Shown piece by piece: positions 1-8,552 of a stretch of 31,607 nt of DNA. The stretch's first letter is position 1. Each line of letters starts with the position of its first letter. The translations under genes and the position numbers were made by a program. This DNA is from Lachnospiraceae bacterium UBA7182 (GTDB lineage Bacteria > Bacillota > Clostridia > Lachnospirales > Lachnospiraceae), in assembly GCA_002491115.1 (NCBI GenBank), contig DKVI01000056.1, forward strand, positions 1-31,607, given 5' to 3'. The notes beneath the pieces are model-generated. The model saw only the letters and a list, made by a program, of their open reading frames with translations. It ran no database searches and had not been told where the DNA came from.

Positions 1-2250
1 AACTTTATTTTGCGGGACAACAGTGGTGGAGGTATCCTAAAGCCAAAAGTATTTGTAAAAATGCCGGGCAAGAAAGTGGTTGGGGGTATTGCAGTTGCTG
101 TTATGGTGCTTTTGATTGTGTTTGGCATTTCCAAAATCATCGGGGGTATCAATCATAATGCCAGGTCATTACCGGAAAAGCTGTTTGCAATGTCATGGGA
201 AGAGAGATCGGAATTGTCTGAAGATGACATTAAAGATATGCTTAAGGAGTCTGGTACTCTTTATGATATGCAAACAGAAGGCAGTGTGAATGCTTTTACG
301 ACTAAGACTACGGAATCATTCATGAAAGGCGACTGTCTGTTCATGACTGTGCCGGATGTGTTTGAAGGTATTTATGCAGTGCGATATGAAACAGAAGAGG
401 ACTTTAAAGAAGGTAGAAAGCTGATAGAAAGTACTCTGGAAAAACAGTTGATTAAAAAAATGGATGCTTTTGAGTCTACATCTGAAGGGGTTCAGGCACG
501 ATACTATCCTGTTGGCGTATCTGACAAATATTTGGACAGATACCTGGATCAGGCGGATCTTTCCGCAGGCATTGACACATTTGACGGTGTAAGTGATTTG
601 TACGGCGACATGGATGAAGATGATGATGGGATCATAGATGCGGATAGAATTCGTGAGATAAAGGATCAGTATTCCATTTACAAATTTGTATATGTTGTTT
701 ATGGTACTGCATATGAACTGGGACTTTCAGCAGATGGTGGAGTCTCTTTTCCAAGCGATAAGTCCTATACAGATCAGGTGTGCATAATTGGTACACTTTA
801 CATACCTGCATGTGAGGAGTCCATTATTTCCATGTTTGCATCTCAATATAATTATGATGCAATATCTGGTGAAACAATGGATATAAATAAGTTTAAAGAA
901 TCTGTTGATAACAGGATTGTAGATGCCCTTCTTGATGAGTATGCAGGAGATGATTCTGAGAGTCGCCGTGAATGGGAGAAAACATTTTATTCCAGACTGT
1001 ATATGATGGAGAACCATAAATTTGATATGATTTCAAAGGTGTACATTAAGTCAGAGGATGAAAAGAGATTATGGTATGTCCGCAATTTTAACTGGGATAC
1101 GAATACAGACGCTCCCATAGATTTGTCAGCCTATCGGAACTCCGGCGATATATACTGTGCAGCAGAGTGTAATTATAATTCTGATACGGCGGAGTATTTC
1201 GAGAGTGAGCTTGACAGAGCACTGTATCTGGCAGACAAAGATTATAAGGCGGACACCGGAGAGAGCTTCGGGGGTACGGATGAAAAGCGTCTTTGGTTTA
1301 TGCAGAATTACAGTTATGATACTTCCTCTGGAAAAGCGATTGATAAAGAAGTTGTTGATGCGTTGATTGCCTATCAAAAATATATAGATGATAATTATTC
1401 TTATGCTATATATGAAGGGAATATAGGGGATGGATGGTGCATCTCCTTGTTATATATAAATGAAGATAATATTCCAGAACTTCTAATTTCAAGTGATGTT
1501 CTTGCAAGCGGTAATCAATTATGTATTTACAGTAATGGTAGTGTTCATGACACTTACTTCAGAGCTGGTGGTGGCCTCTCCTATTTTGAAAAGAGGAATT
1601 TAATTCATGTCAGCAGCGGATGGGGTGGAGAATATACTGATGAAGTTTGTAAAATTGAAGACAGCGAACTAAAGACTGTAAATTTTGGTTTATTCAGTGA
1701 TTATTATGAAGAAGATGGCGGATATACTGGAGAATATTCATATTCATGGAATGATGCTGAGTGTAGCGAGGAAGATTATAAAAATGCCCTAGATGCAGCT
1801 TTTTATAACGCAATAGATGGTCTTGATCCTATTGATGTTCGATTAGGCTATACGGGTATTAAAAAGGCTAATATTTTATATGCTTATGATGCCCTTAGAA
1901 CTACTATATATGAAACATATGAGTATTGTATTTATGAATACGAATTAAAAGATGGTATATTAACAGTAAAAGCTGATAATGGTGTCAATAAATCCTCATC
2001 ATTTGGTGAGCAGACAGCTTTTGAATTTAGTTGCCCGGTTGCAGATGAATGTGTCTGGGAAGGAGGGAATGGTTTTGGTGAATATCGTTCAGAATCCACT
2101 TATCCTATGACACCAGAAGAGATAGAGGTTGAAATAAAAAATTGGAGAAATCAGTATGATTTAACTCCAGACTATATGGAAAGTCCTGTAGCTATTCAGT
2201 TTCATATAATAGATGATCAGATTGTTGGAGTTTACACATCCACGCCGTAA
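1..2250 (+). CDS. Membrane-anchored extracellular protein, 5' end outside window
   Basis: The reading frame is open from base 1. The first possible start inside the window is a TTG at 10 with no ribosome binding site, so the true start is probably upstream and the N-terminus (perhaps a zinc ribbon) is missing. Counting from that TTG, residues about 23-45 form one hydrophobic membrane segment. The rest is acidic and Tyr-rich, as expected outside the cell. Residues about 200-212 contain an EF-hand/dockerin-like loop, DMDEDDDGIIDAD. Two related repeats occur near residues 350-372 and 424-446, each with the core DEKRLW(Y/F) and a D-T-x-x-x-x-A-I/P-D ending. The C-terminal part (about 455-746) resembles Lachnospiraceae extracellular modules with an NIPELLI core. 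Base composition becomes more AT-rich after about 1380. Function is not known; surface sensing or binding is a guess. Confidence 0.75.
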   Translation, partial: NFILRDNSGGGILKPKVFVKMPGKKVVGGIAVAVMVLLIVFGISKIIGGINHNARSLPEKLFAMSWEERSELSEDDIKDMLKESGTLYDMQTEGSVNAFTTKTTESFMKGDCLFMTVPDVFEGIYAVRYETEEDFKEGRKLIESTLEKQLIKKMDAFESTSEGVQARYYPVGVSDKYLDRYLDQADLSAGIDTFDGVSDLYGDMDEDDDGIIDADRIREIKDQYSIYKFVYVVYGTAYELGLSADGGVSFPSDKSYTDQVCIIGTLYIPACEESIISMFASQYNYDAISGETMDINKFKESVDNRIVDALLDEYAGDDSESRREWEKTFYSRLYMMENHKFDMISKVYIKSEDEKRLWYVRNFNWDTNTDAPIDLSAYRNSGDIYCAAECNYNSDTAEYFESELDRALYLADKDYKADTGESFGGTDEKRLWFMQNYSYDTSSGKAIDKEVVDALIAYQKYIDDNYSYAIYEGNIGDGWCISLLYINEDNIPELLISSDVLASGNQLCIYSNGSVHDTYFRAGGGLSYFEKRNLIHVSSGWGGEYTDEVCKIEDSELKTVNFGLFSDYYEEDGGYTGEYSYSWNDAECSEEDYKNALDAAFYNAIDGLDPIDVRLGYTGIKKANILYAYDALRTTIYETYEYCIYEYELKDGILTVKADNGVNKSSSFGEQTAFEFSCPVADECVWEGGNGFGEYRSESTYPMTPEEIEVEIKNWRNQYDLTPDYMESPVAIQFHIIDDQIVGVYTSTP

Positions 2251-2278
2251 TTTCATAAAACAGGGGTACTTCTCTTAA

Positions 2279-2313
2279 GCCACCGGCACGAAAACTGTCG
2301 GTGGCTTTTTCTT
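2279..2313 (+). terminator. Rho-independent terminator after the membrane protein gene
   Basis: A 10-bp stem is formed by GCCACCGGCA (2279-2288) and TGTCGGTGGC (2296-2305), with one G-U pair and a 7-nt loop, followed by TTTTTCTT. It ends the transcript of the upstream gene. A GGGGTACTT copy lies between the stop codon and the hairpin. Confidence 0.9.
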
Positions 2314-2497
2314 CGCGTATTTATAAATAACCACCAAAGCCGCTCCATCCTTTTTGTGCATACCTGACGAAACTGAAAAAAGGACTTGCTTTTTCCTGAA
2401 AACAGAGTGATGAATGGAACACGAAAAAAATAAAAGTGCGGAGTTGCCATATAACTGTATGGTTGGCGGTTCCCGGATGAAAAGGAGGAAATGTTCC

Positions 2498-3016
2498 ATG
2501 TTGCGTATTATTACACCCAAAGGGGTACTTCGTGAGGTTTCACAAATTAAGCCTGTCTGTGAGACAAGGGTTCAGATCAACAGAAAGACCCGGAGGCTGG
2601 TGACTGTTGCAGATGACCTGTATCTTTCAAAGCCTACAGGGCTTGCACTGCGGTTTCAGTTATATCCGTTGACAGAAGATGGCTGTACAAAGGAGTTGTT
2701 TATAGGAAATCTCAAGCCGGAACAGGTGGCTGATATCCAGAAGGCGATTCTGACTCAGGGGTATTTCGATTTCAGTGCGCTGACGTATCAGGACGTGGAA
2801 AAACTGGAAAATACCGTCTTTGATCAGGGAAGCAGTCTGCCGTATACGTCAGACCGTCTGAGGAATTTTTTTAACCGTTTTTTCCTGACACCTTTTATTG
2901 ACGGCGATATCTTTTCTCAGATGCCATGTCCAAACGGTTCTTTTTCTTCGGAAAATAATATGCAGGACGAGTGTGTACTTGGCTGGGGGGACGATAATGA
3001 CGACAGTGAAGCCTAA
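2498..3016 (+). CDS. Unknown protein, first gene of the DUF262 operon
   Basis: The start is set by a strong AAAGGAGG at 2481-2488, 9 nt before ATG 2498 (begins MLRIITPKG); longer in-frame extensions lack a ribosome site. The product is 172 aa and soluble, with no motif I recognise. A middle stretch, LFIGNLKPEQVADIQKAIL, looks like a small alpha/beta domain, and the last 30 residues are acidic and low in complexity. The gene overlaps the DUF262 gene by 20 nt, so translation is probably coupled and the two proteins may work together. GGGGTACTT at 2522-2530 lies within codons 9-11 and encodes Gly-Val-Leu. No function is assigned. Confidence 0.75.
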   Translation: MLRIITPKGVLREVSQIKPVCETRVQINRKTRRLVTVADDLYLSKPTGLALRFQLYPLTEDGCTKELFIGNLKPEQVADIQKAILTQGYFDFSALTYQDVEKLENTVFDQGSSLPYTSDRLRNFFNRFFLTPFIDGDIFSQMPCPNGSFSSENNMQDECVLGWGDDNDDSEA

Positions 3017-4277
3017 TCTGCAGGCGGGGCTTTCAAAGCTCAAAAAGTGGTGGGACGAGGAGGACAGGGTACTGAGATGTACCCTTCCTTTCCAGCGTCA
3101 GGCAGGGGTATGGAATCAGGTTACAAAAAGCAATCTTGTCTGGAGCATTCTCTCAGACGGGTATGTTCCGCCCGTTGTCCTTTTAAGGGATAAGTCCGAC
3201 GTCGATGAAAGGGGAAAAGATACATATATTTACGAGATACTGGACGGACAGCAGAGGCTTACCAGCATGTTCAGTTTTATGGATGATGAGTGGACATTAC
3301 ATGCGGATACACCGCCGATAACCTTTGAAAATTTCCCCTTTGACATTGCGGGCAGAAAGTTCTCGGAGCTGGAGGAGGAGCTTCAGAATGCCATCAGTCA
3401 GTTCAGATTTTCTCTGCAGTGCTTTGAAAACTATACGATGGAGGAGGCGGAATCGCTGTTTTTCCATATCAATTCAGGGGTAGGCCTTTCCGCAGTCCAG
3501 AAGTCCAAAGCAAAGATGGGTACGGATATGGTCTCGTATTTTAATGATCTGCTTGGGGGAACTTTTTTTACATCGGCGGTTCATGTTACAGATGCACAGG
3601 AGAAACGGGAGGAGAAGCTTCTGATGCTCATTCAGTCAGTACTGTTGCTGGACAACCGTCAGGCTGAGTATCCGTATAAAACCATAGCCGCGTCTTTCTG
3701 TCAGAAATATGCCGAAGGTCTGAGAAACAACTACGGGGACTTAAGCAGGCTGGTTCTGTCAGAGACCATTGATTATCTTGGCGAGGCATTTCAGGCAACA
3801 AACAAGTTCCTGCGGAAAAATAATGTGCCGGTTGTGGTCGTCATGGGGAAGGTGGCTCTGGAGCAGAAGATTGAACCGCAGGATTTCCGGCTGTTTATCA
3901 ATGATTTTGCAAATGCGTTCTATCCTTCTTATGAGAGTGCCAGCGGAAGCGGTAATGTAAAGGCAAAGCAGGTTCAGATGCGCCTGCGGGTTATGTTCCT
4001 TGCTTTCTGTAAGTATTTCCATCTGGATGCCGGGGCGGTAAGGGCGCCGTTCTCAGAAGAGATTGACTTATACGAGGGGATCGTGCCGGATGACGGCCTG
4101 TTTCCGGGGGACTTCTCTGAGGACGGGGCAGACAGTGAAAATTCCGGCGGGCTGACGGTACCGGAGATATTCAGCGGAGATGAAAAGACTCAGACGGAAG
4201 GGGAACCTTTCAGTTCTGAAGATGCTGACACTGATAAAAACGAGACGGAGGCTGATAAGACCCATGAAGAAGGCTGA
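2997..4277 (+). CDS. DUF262 (ParB/GmrSD-like) domain protein
   Basis: A 426-aa protein starting at ATG 2997, preceded by a G-rich site (GGGGGG, 2985-2990). The DUF262 signature is clear: PFQRQAGVW at residues 31-39 and ILDGQQRLTS at 81-90, followed by an FHINSGVGLS segment typical of the family (usually N-x-x-G-x-x-L-S). The DGQQR motif is the nucleotide-binding/hydrolysing core of ParB-like DUF262 proteins, which include GmrSD type IV restriction enzymes and other anti-phage proteins. The HNH-type DUF1524 domain of GmrSD is not visible; the C-terminal 60 residues are acidic and probably disordered. It overlaps both neighbours (20 and 14 nt). A defence or DNA-transaction role is inference from the family. 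Confidence 0.88.
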   Translation: MTTVKPNLQAGLSKLKKWWDEEDRVLRCTLPFQRQAGVWNQVTKSNLVWSILSDGYVPPVVLLRDKSDVDERGKDTYIYEILDGQQRLTSMFSFMDDEWTLHADTPPITFENFPFDIAGRKFSELEEELQNAISQFRFSLQCFENYTMEEAESLFFHINSGVGLSAVQKSKAKMGTDMVSYFNDLLGGTFFTSAVHVTDAQEKREEKLLMLIQSVLLLDNRQAEYPYKTIAASFCQKYAEGLRNNYGDLSRLVLSETIDYLGEAFQATNKFLRKNNVPVVVVMGKVALEQKIEPQDFRLFINDFANAFYPSYESASGSGNVKAKQVQMRLRVMFLAFCKYFHLDAGAVRAPFSEEIDLYEGIVPDDGLFPGDFSEDGADSENSGGLTVPEIFSGDEKTQTEGEPFSSEDADTDKNETEADKTHEEG

Positions 4278-4713
4278 AAAAATCCAGGCATATTTTATGC
4301 GGGTGGATGAGGCTACAGGCCAGCCGTATCAGGGGTATCTGGGGGAGATCGAGAATACGCTGAAGGCCAAACAGTTTTATGTTAATTATGGAAGGGAAGG
4401 CGGCCTGATTCAGGCAGTGCATTTGAATGATGATGTAGACATCATCTGTCATGATGAGGGAAAGCTGATGAAGTTTCCCTTTAACCGGGTCTGGCTTGCC
4501 GAAGATGGTAAAATTCTGGACATATTTGCCGGGAATATTCTTGCTGTCCGGCATAAAGGGGACGGGTTTGCCGGTATCCTGCCGTCAGATGTGCAGGAGA
4601 TTCAGAGATATTTGTTCCCTGTGGTATTGTCAGAGGATAAAAATATACTGGTTCTGCCAGATGCGTTGTTGCCTGAGTATGAGGAGGAGTACTCAGATGC
4701 CGGTGCCGATTGA
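4264..4713 (+). CDS. DUF3846-like protein
   Basis: A 149-aa protein starting at ATG 4264, inside the end of the DUF262 gene. Residues about 43-105 match the DUF3846 pattern as I know it: an I-Q-A-V-x-L-x-D-D-V-D-I-I-C start, then DEGKLMKFPFNRVW and an AGNILAV turn. DUF3846 proteins are small and of unknown function, and are frequent on conjugative elements, plasmids and phages of Firmicutes. The operon position suggests it is produced with the DUF262 protein. The stop overlaps the next gene's start region by 17 nt. A domain search would settle the family. Confidence 0.75.
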   Translation: MKKAEKIQAYFMRVDEATGQPYQGYLGEIENTLKAKQFYVNYGREGGLIQAVHLNDDVDIICHDEGKLMKFPFNRVWLAEDGKILDIFAGNILAVRHKGDGFAGILPSDVQEIQRYLFPVVLSEDKNILVLPDALLPEYEEEYSDAGAD

Positions 4714-4930
4714 TAAAAAATCTTATTATGCCATGCGTTTTACGAAGGGTACGATTATAGAGCTGGCCGAGTCAATTTGTGACGAATTTTCACCAAAGCC
4801 CAAAGGAGCAAAGTTTGAAGTGGATTATGTAGATGATGCTCTGCAGCTCCATGGTCACTGGCTTGCTCCAGAGAGCGGCAGTCTGGCGGTTGATATTGAA
4901 AGGGACAGGTTTCAGATTGTGGTCAAATGA
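4697..4930 (+). CDS. Small DUF4314-like protein
   Basis: A 77-aa protein starting at ATG 4697, with GAGGAGGAG at 4681-4689 as ribosome site. The pattern F-x-K-G-T-x-x-E-L, then KPKGAKFEVDYVDDALQLHG, then a final D-R-F-Q-I-V resembles the SH3-like DUF4314 proteins of integrative elements, which have K-G-T-x-V-x-L, a P-x-G-T-x-G-x-V turn and a terminal D-x-I/F-x-I. The match is by eye. The gene is translationally coupled to the upstream DUF3846 gene (17-nt overlap). Role unknown, possibly structural or accessory. Confidence 0.6.
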   Translation: MPVPIDKKSYYAMRFTKGTIIELAESICDEFSPKPKGAKFEVDYVDDALQLHGHWLAPESGSLAVDIERDRFQIVVK

Positions 4931-5228
4931 GGCAGGGAAAAAAGAACTGCCGGTTTTCTATCATGGGACTTCAGATATTCTCGGCATCAAAGATATGATA
5001 TTGCCGCCGGTTCAAACAGGCATTAAGCGGGAGGACTGGCGGGCGAAGTATTCAGATAAAGTGTTTTTTACTACATCTTTACTATCGGCGGAGATGTTTG
5101 CGAAAAAAGCATGCAGAAAATACGGTGGCAATCCAGTGGTTTTTAAAGTCAGACCCGTGGGTCAGTTCTTTCGTAGAATGGATGTGGAATATATAGCTGA
5201 CAGGGCAGTGATTCTCGAAAAGATGTAA
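4917..5228 (+). CDS. Putative ADP-ribosyltransferase-like protein
   Basis: About 103 aa if it starts at TTG 4917, which follows AAAGGGA at about 4899-4905 and overlaps the end of the previous gene; ATG 4833 or 4851 are alternatives without good sites. The protein begins with FYHGTS, then has a basic loop (GIKREDWRAKY), a VFFTTSLLSAEMFAKKA strand-helix, and a late E near YIADRAVILE. The order YHGT ... (V/F)F-T-T/S ... A-x-x-x-A ... E is that of small H-x-T-type NAD-using transferases (Arr/KptA/DarT-like). It is short for the fold, so it may be a minimal or degenerate member. Target unknown. A NADAR protein, a family that removes ADP-ribose, lies 20 kb downstream. Confidence 0.5.
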   Translation: MWSNEAGKKELPVFYHGTSDILGIKDMILPPVQTGIKREDWRAKYSDKVFFTTSLLSAEMFAKKACRKYGGNPVVFKVRPVGQFFRRMDVEYIADRAVILEKM

Positions 5229-5744
5229 TGAGTTTCTTCAGTCTGTTTGCATAAATGGTCTGGAGAGATTCGTTATTTTATACCGGGTTTGAATGTCGAT
5301 GAACGTTTGTCGGAGGTCGTATTTTCTCTGAATTCCGGACGCTTTCGACATCGGCGCACACTGCCCGTTTTCCGGCTCTATGGTATATTTCCCGGAACGT
5401 GGCTGTAAAGCCGGACACGGGGCGGCACGGGGCTTCACAGCGGTGTCTCTGTCTTGGGGGTACCTTCCCGGCTCTGCCAGCCCTGTCTGAACTGTCCACG
5501 GGGTGTCTGCGGATCGGCTTCTGGTCTGTGATCAGGCAGGGAGGGTGATGAGGGGCAGCAGCCGAAGTGTGAACCGAGCTGTTCCATACTTCCATAGGCA
5601 TGATGGATTATCTGACTTATCGGGCTGTTATCAGCGAAGAGGGTAATCCGGTTGTGATGTTATAGAACCATCTTTGCATGCTTCTTTCAGGTAAGTATTG
5701 GCTGGATAAATCGTAATTTCGTATGCAGAAGAAGGTATGACGGC
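5229..5744. other. GC-rich non-coding island 1
   Basis: No convincing gene in this stretch; the ORFs present are Pro/Arg/His-rich and lack ribosome sites. The middle (about 5300-5560) is clearly more GC-rich than flanking genes and contains many short inverted pieces. It carries GTCGTATTTT at 5308-5317 (reverse complement of the AAAATACGAC box repeated at 20852 and 20911). It also has CACGGGGCGGCACGGGGCT at 5416-5434, closely matched in island 2 at 10798-10816, and a GGGGTACC at about 5457. It may be a structured RNA or a protein-binding region. Confidence 0.5.
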
Positions 5745-5773
5745 TTGAATATGGACTGAAAAAATGGTACGAT
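5745..5773 (+). promoter_or_regulatory. Candidate sigma-A promoter for the Rpn-family gene
   Basis: TTGAAT (5745-5750) and TACGAT (5768-5773) are separated by 17 nt, with TGG directly before the -10 box (extended -10 form). The ATG of the Rpn-family gene follows 24 nt later, after an AAAAGGGG ribosome site that is part of a GGGGTACTT copy (5785-5793). Confidence 0.6.
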
Positions 5774-5797
5774 AAAGCAGAAAAGGGGTACTTGAAT

Positions 5798-6715
5798 ATG
5801 GGAAATATATACGATGGAGCATTCAGAACGATCCTGAATGATTGCAGGCAGCTGATCATTCCGGTGATAAATGAAATTTTCGGCGAATTATATGCCGGGG
5901 ATGAAAAAGTGGAATTTTTTCCAAATGAGCATTTTCTGGATCAGCAGGATGCAGCTGACAGAGAGAGGATCACGGACACCAATTTCAGGATTATCGGAAA
6001 GACAGTAAAAAAATATCATCTGGAATGTGAGAGCAGCTGGCCGGATGGCAGGATAGCAATAAGACTTTTTGAGTACGATGCCCAGATAGCGCTTGATGAG
6101 GGGGAAATTACAGAAGAGACATTGACTGTGACATTTCCGCATACGGCAGTGCTGTATCTCCGGGCATATAAGAAGACGCCGGATAAAATGAAATATGTGA
6201 TTGTGACTCCAGGAGGGACAGTGGCATATGATGTACCGATCATGAAGGTACAGACGTATTCTCTTACCGATATTTTTGAAAAGCGACTGCTTTTTCTGAT
6301 TCCATTTTATATTTTTTCACATGAGAATGGCTTTCCGAAATATAATAGTAATGAGCAGGAGCTGGAAAAACTGAAGGCAGAGTATCAGGAAATTCTGGAG
6401 AGACTGGATGATCTGGAGCGTCAGGAGGTCATAGGAGCATTTGATAAGCGGACGATCATTGAGATTTCCAGCGATGTGTTGAGAGAGATTACCAGAAAAT
6501 ATGAAAACATACAGAAAGGGATAGGTGACGTAATGGGTGGAGCATTGCTTGAGACAGAAGCGAGAACTATTTTAAGCCAGGGCAAGAATGAGGCCAAAAA
6601 GGAGACGGCACTCAGAATGTTGAAAAGGGGCAAGCTTACTTTGGAAGAGATTGCAGAAGATTCAGGACTCAGTATTTCGGAGGTAAGGAAGCTCGCAGAA
6701 CTTCAGACAGTATAA
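5798..6715 (+). CDS. Rpn-family PD-(D/E)XK nuclease-like protein
   Basis: A 305-aa protein. ATG 5798 is preceded at good distance by AAAAGGGG (5781-5788); an in-frame TTG at 5792 is less likely. The N-terminal third has the recombination-promoting nuclease (Rpn/transposase_31-like) fold pattern: YDGAFRTI at the start, D60 in TDTNF, and E76/E78 in HLECESS, corresponding to the D...ExK/Q catalytic core. Residues about 190-235 form a charged coiled coil, and the tail ends in an HTH-like LTLEEIAEDSGLSISEVRKL segment, as in full-length family members. It appears complete and is flanked by its own promoter and terminator. DNA cleavage promoting recombination is known for E. coli RpnA; activity here is inferred. 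Confidence 0.85.
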   Translation: MGNIYDGAFRTILNDCRQLIIPVINEIFGELYAGDEKVEFFPNEHFLDQQDAADRERITDTNFRIIGKTVKKYHLECESSWPDGRIAIRLFEYDAQIALDEGEITEETLTVTFPHTAVLYLRAYKKTPDKMKYVIVTPGGTVAYDVPIMKVQTYSLTDIFEKRLLFLIPFYIFSHENGFPKYNSNEQELEKLKAEYQEILERLDDLERQEVIGAFDKRTIIEISSDVLREITRKYENIQKGIGDVMGGALLETEARTILSQGKNEAKKETALRMLKRGKLTLEEIAEDSGLSISEVRKLAELQTV

Positions 6716-6742
6716 TTTATAAGGGGTATTTCCTTCGGGAAG

Positions 6743-6777
6743 CCAGTCTTTCATAATGAGAGGCTGGTTTTTCTTTT
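6743..6777 (+). terminator. Terminator after the Rpn-family gene
   Basis: CCAGTCTTTC (6743-6752) pairs with GAGAGGCTGG (6758-6767), 10 bp with two G-U pairs and a 5-nt loop, followed by TTTTTCTTTT. A GGGGTATTT variant lies between the stop codon and the hairpin. Confidence 0.88.
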
Positions 6778-6806
6778 AGTCTGTGCATCTTTTTTGTCAG
6801 ACAGTG

Positions 6807-6834
6807 TTGACTTTATTAAGATAAGAGTTAACAT
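6807..6834 (+). promoter_or_regulatory. Candidate promoter for the small gene at 6870
   Basis: TTGACT (6807-6812) and TAACAT (6829-6834) are 16 nt apart, directly after the terminator of the preceding gene and 36 nt before the GTG start. The -10 box is imperfect. Confidence 0.4.
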
Positions 6835-6869
6835 GGACACCATTAAAAACAGGAAAGGGGTATTGAACT

Positions 6870-7133
6870 GTGACGTTAAAAAAAGTATTCAAAAAGCATG
6901 AGGGCAAGTATGTGATTTTACAGCCGCAGCTGCGGGATGCAGTTACGAATCGGCCGAGATCTTTCAAGGTATTAAAGGCCTGCCTGAATGCATCGGCAGC
7001 GGAAAAAGCCCAGCGGTATTATATGTCTGAAGGCTTCACCGGCGCGTTTATCTTTCCATGCATAAAGGAGGATACCATGCTCGACGCCAGACATACGGCA
7101 AGAATGTTCAGAATTTTACTGGGAACAGATTAA
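6870..7133 (+). CDS. Small basic unknown protein
   Basis: An 87-aa protein with a GTG start at 6870, preceded by AGGAAAGGGG (6851-6860) that is part of a GGGGTATT variant of the repeated motif. The product is basic and soluble, with an alpha-helical middle (LNASAAEKAQRYYMSEGF). I do not recognise it. The stop codon is followed at once by ATG of the next frame, so the two may be coupled. Confidence 0.6.
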   Translation: MTLKKVFKKHEGKYVILQPQLRDAVTNRPRSFKVLKACLNASAAEKAQRYYMSEGFTGAFIFPCIKEDTMLDARHTARMFRILLGTD

Positions 7134-7610
7134 ATGGCTCTTTCAAAGGCTCTTTTTCATAACATGGCGATGGTCTGTCTTCTGAAAGGGGATGACAGGT
7201 GTATTGAACGGCCAGACAGGGTACGTCTTCTGTTCATTTTCTGGTGGCTGGCAGAAAACTGTTTTGAGAGTGAGGAGGAGCTGTTGTCTGAGGTGTGTGA
7301 AAAAATAAGGCGTGCAAACAGGCAGCAGCCGTGTGCTCAGGGGTACTTTACTGCGAAAAGTATTGCAGGCAGAAACTTTTTTCGCAGTCAGTTTTATTCC
7401 CGCGAAGGTCTTCAGGACTGTCTGCATTTTGGGGCAGGTTTTGAAGCGTCCTTTTCATGTACTGTAGAAGGCATGGTATTCTGCAGCCTTATATGGAGAT
7501 TTTTTCAGACAGCAGGGAACGGCGATGCTGCTCTAAACTGTGGTATCCGCTGTCGGCAGAGGACAAGACTGTGGCGTCAGATTTTTTTAAGAAATCTGGT
7601 ATGTTTTTGA
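7134..7610 (+). CDS. Possible unknown protein coupled to the 87-aa gene
   Basis: A 158-aa frame whose ATG abuts the preceding stop (TAAATG), which would allow reinitiation. The product is rich in Cys, Phe and Arg. Residues 20-65 look like an amphipathic helical region (RPDRVRLLFIFWWLAENCF). There is no known motif and no independent ribosome site, and the C-terminal part (RCRQRTRLWRQIFLRNLVCF) looks less protein-like. GGGGTACTT at 7340-7348 is inside it. It could be real, frameshifted near the end, or partly spurious. Confidence 0.42.
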   Translation: MALSKALFHNMAMVCLLKGDDRCIERPDRVRLLFIFWWLAENCFESEEELLSEVCEKIRRANRQQPCAQGYFTAKSIAGRNFFRSQFYSREGLQDCLHFGAGFEASFSCTVEGMVFCSLIWRFFQTAGNGDAALNCGIRCRQRTRLWRQIFLRNLVCF

Positions 7611-7652
7611 GTAGCCTTGGGGTACTTCATAATTAAGAAGGAGGTTTGATTT

Positions 7653-8270
7653 ATGAATCAGCATTTGAGGGTTTTTCTGGAATTTGAGGCAGAGAGACTG
7701 CTGAAGCCGGTAAAGGATTTTGCAGGTATAACGACTGTATACGAGGGAAAATATGACAGGGAGTTCAGTGAAAAATGCCTTGAGAGTTTTCATCTGGCTT
7801 CAGAGGCGGCAGCCGAATGGGTCAGGAAGAGTGTTTTGATGGAGGCGGCAGAAAATGAAGACGGGGATCTGCCGGAGCGTATAGAGCTTATGCTTCCCGA
7901 TACTGTCATTGAAGTGTCAGCGGGGGCATATAAAAATCCAGGGTTTTTCTCCGGGGATTTTTGTTGCAGTGTCAGGCCGGCAGATGATGTTCAGGAGCCG
8001 CTTCCCAATGATACGATGATGACACCGATTGGAAAACTGAGGCCGTATGTATATGAAGCAGTTACGGAGATAAAAGGGAATCCTGTAGAGGTATTTTACC
8101 GGCATCTCAGTTCGATGACCGGCATCCTGCATGAGCGTTGCGGCTCAGGGGTACTTACCGGCGGGCTGTTGCTCAAACACGGGATGAATGATCCGCTGAA
8201 AATATACAAAATGGATTTGTTGCTGCGTGATATTGATCAGTTCTTTAAGGGGAAGCAGTATCGTCTGTAA
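7653..8270 (+). CDS. Unknown 205-aa protein
   Basis: ATG 7653 is preceded by a strong AAGAAGGAGG (7636-7645). The protein is soluble and acidic, with an N-terminal helical region (FLEFEAERLLKPVKDFAG) and a later stretch ending in KIYKMDLLLRDIDQFFKGKQYRL. No family is recognised. A GGGGTACTT copy sits in the upstream gap (7619-7627, 8 nt after the preceding stop) and another inside the gene (8148-8156, encoding Gly-Val-Leu). A weak hairpin follows the stop. Confidence 0.72.
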   Translation: MNQHLRVFLEFEAERLLKPVKDFAGITTVYEGKYDREFSEKCLESFHLASEAAAEWVRKSVLMEAAENEDGDLPERIELMLPDTVIEVSAGAYKNPGFFSGDFCCSVRPADDVQEPLPNDTMMTPIGKLRPYVYEAVTEIKGNPVEVFYRHLSSMTGILHERCGSGVLTGGLLLKHGMNDPLKIYKMDLLLRDIDQFFKGKQYRL

Positions 8271-8279
8271 TATATTGTG

Positions 8280-8312
8280 AAGGTTTGCAGAGAAATTTGC
8301 AGGCCTTCTATT
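8280..8312 (+). terminator. Weak terminator-like hairpin
   Basis: GAAGGTTTGCA pairs with TGCAGGCCTTC (11 bp, two G-U pairs) just after the stop codon at 8270. The following tail, TATTTGGG, is a poor U-tract, so termination may be inefficient. Confidence 0.5.
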
Positions 8313-8552
8313 TGGGTGTAACAGAAGCTGAGTTACTGTAATAATCATTTTGAGTTCTTATTAAGTAATATTCATATTCTGTATCAATTTCAGTTTCTTT
8401 TTCACAATAACAAGATATATTTAATTAATAGATAGAATCAGATAGATAATATTAGAGAGAATATCCGGTACGGCAGTTATAGATGATGAGAGACTTCAGA
8501 TGATTGTAGCAGACGGATACAGGAACTTAAATATGTACAGAGGAGACAGATA

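Noticed and set aside
5278..5601. Minus-strand 107-aa ORF in GC-rich island 1
   Set aside because: Pro/His/Arg-rich, no ribosome site, and overlaps the boxes shared with the other islands.
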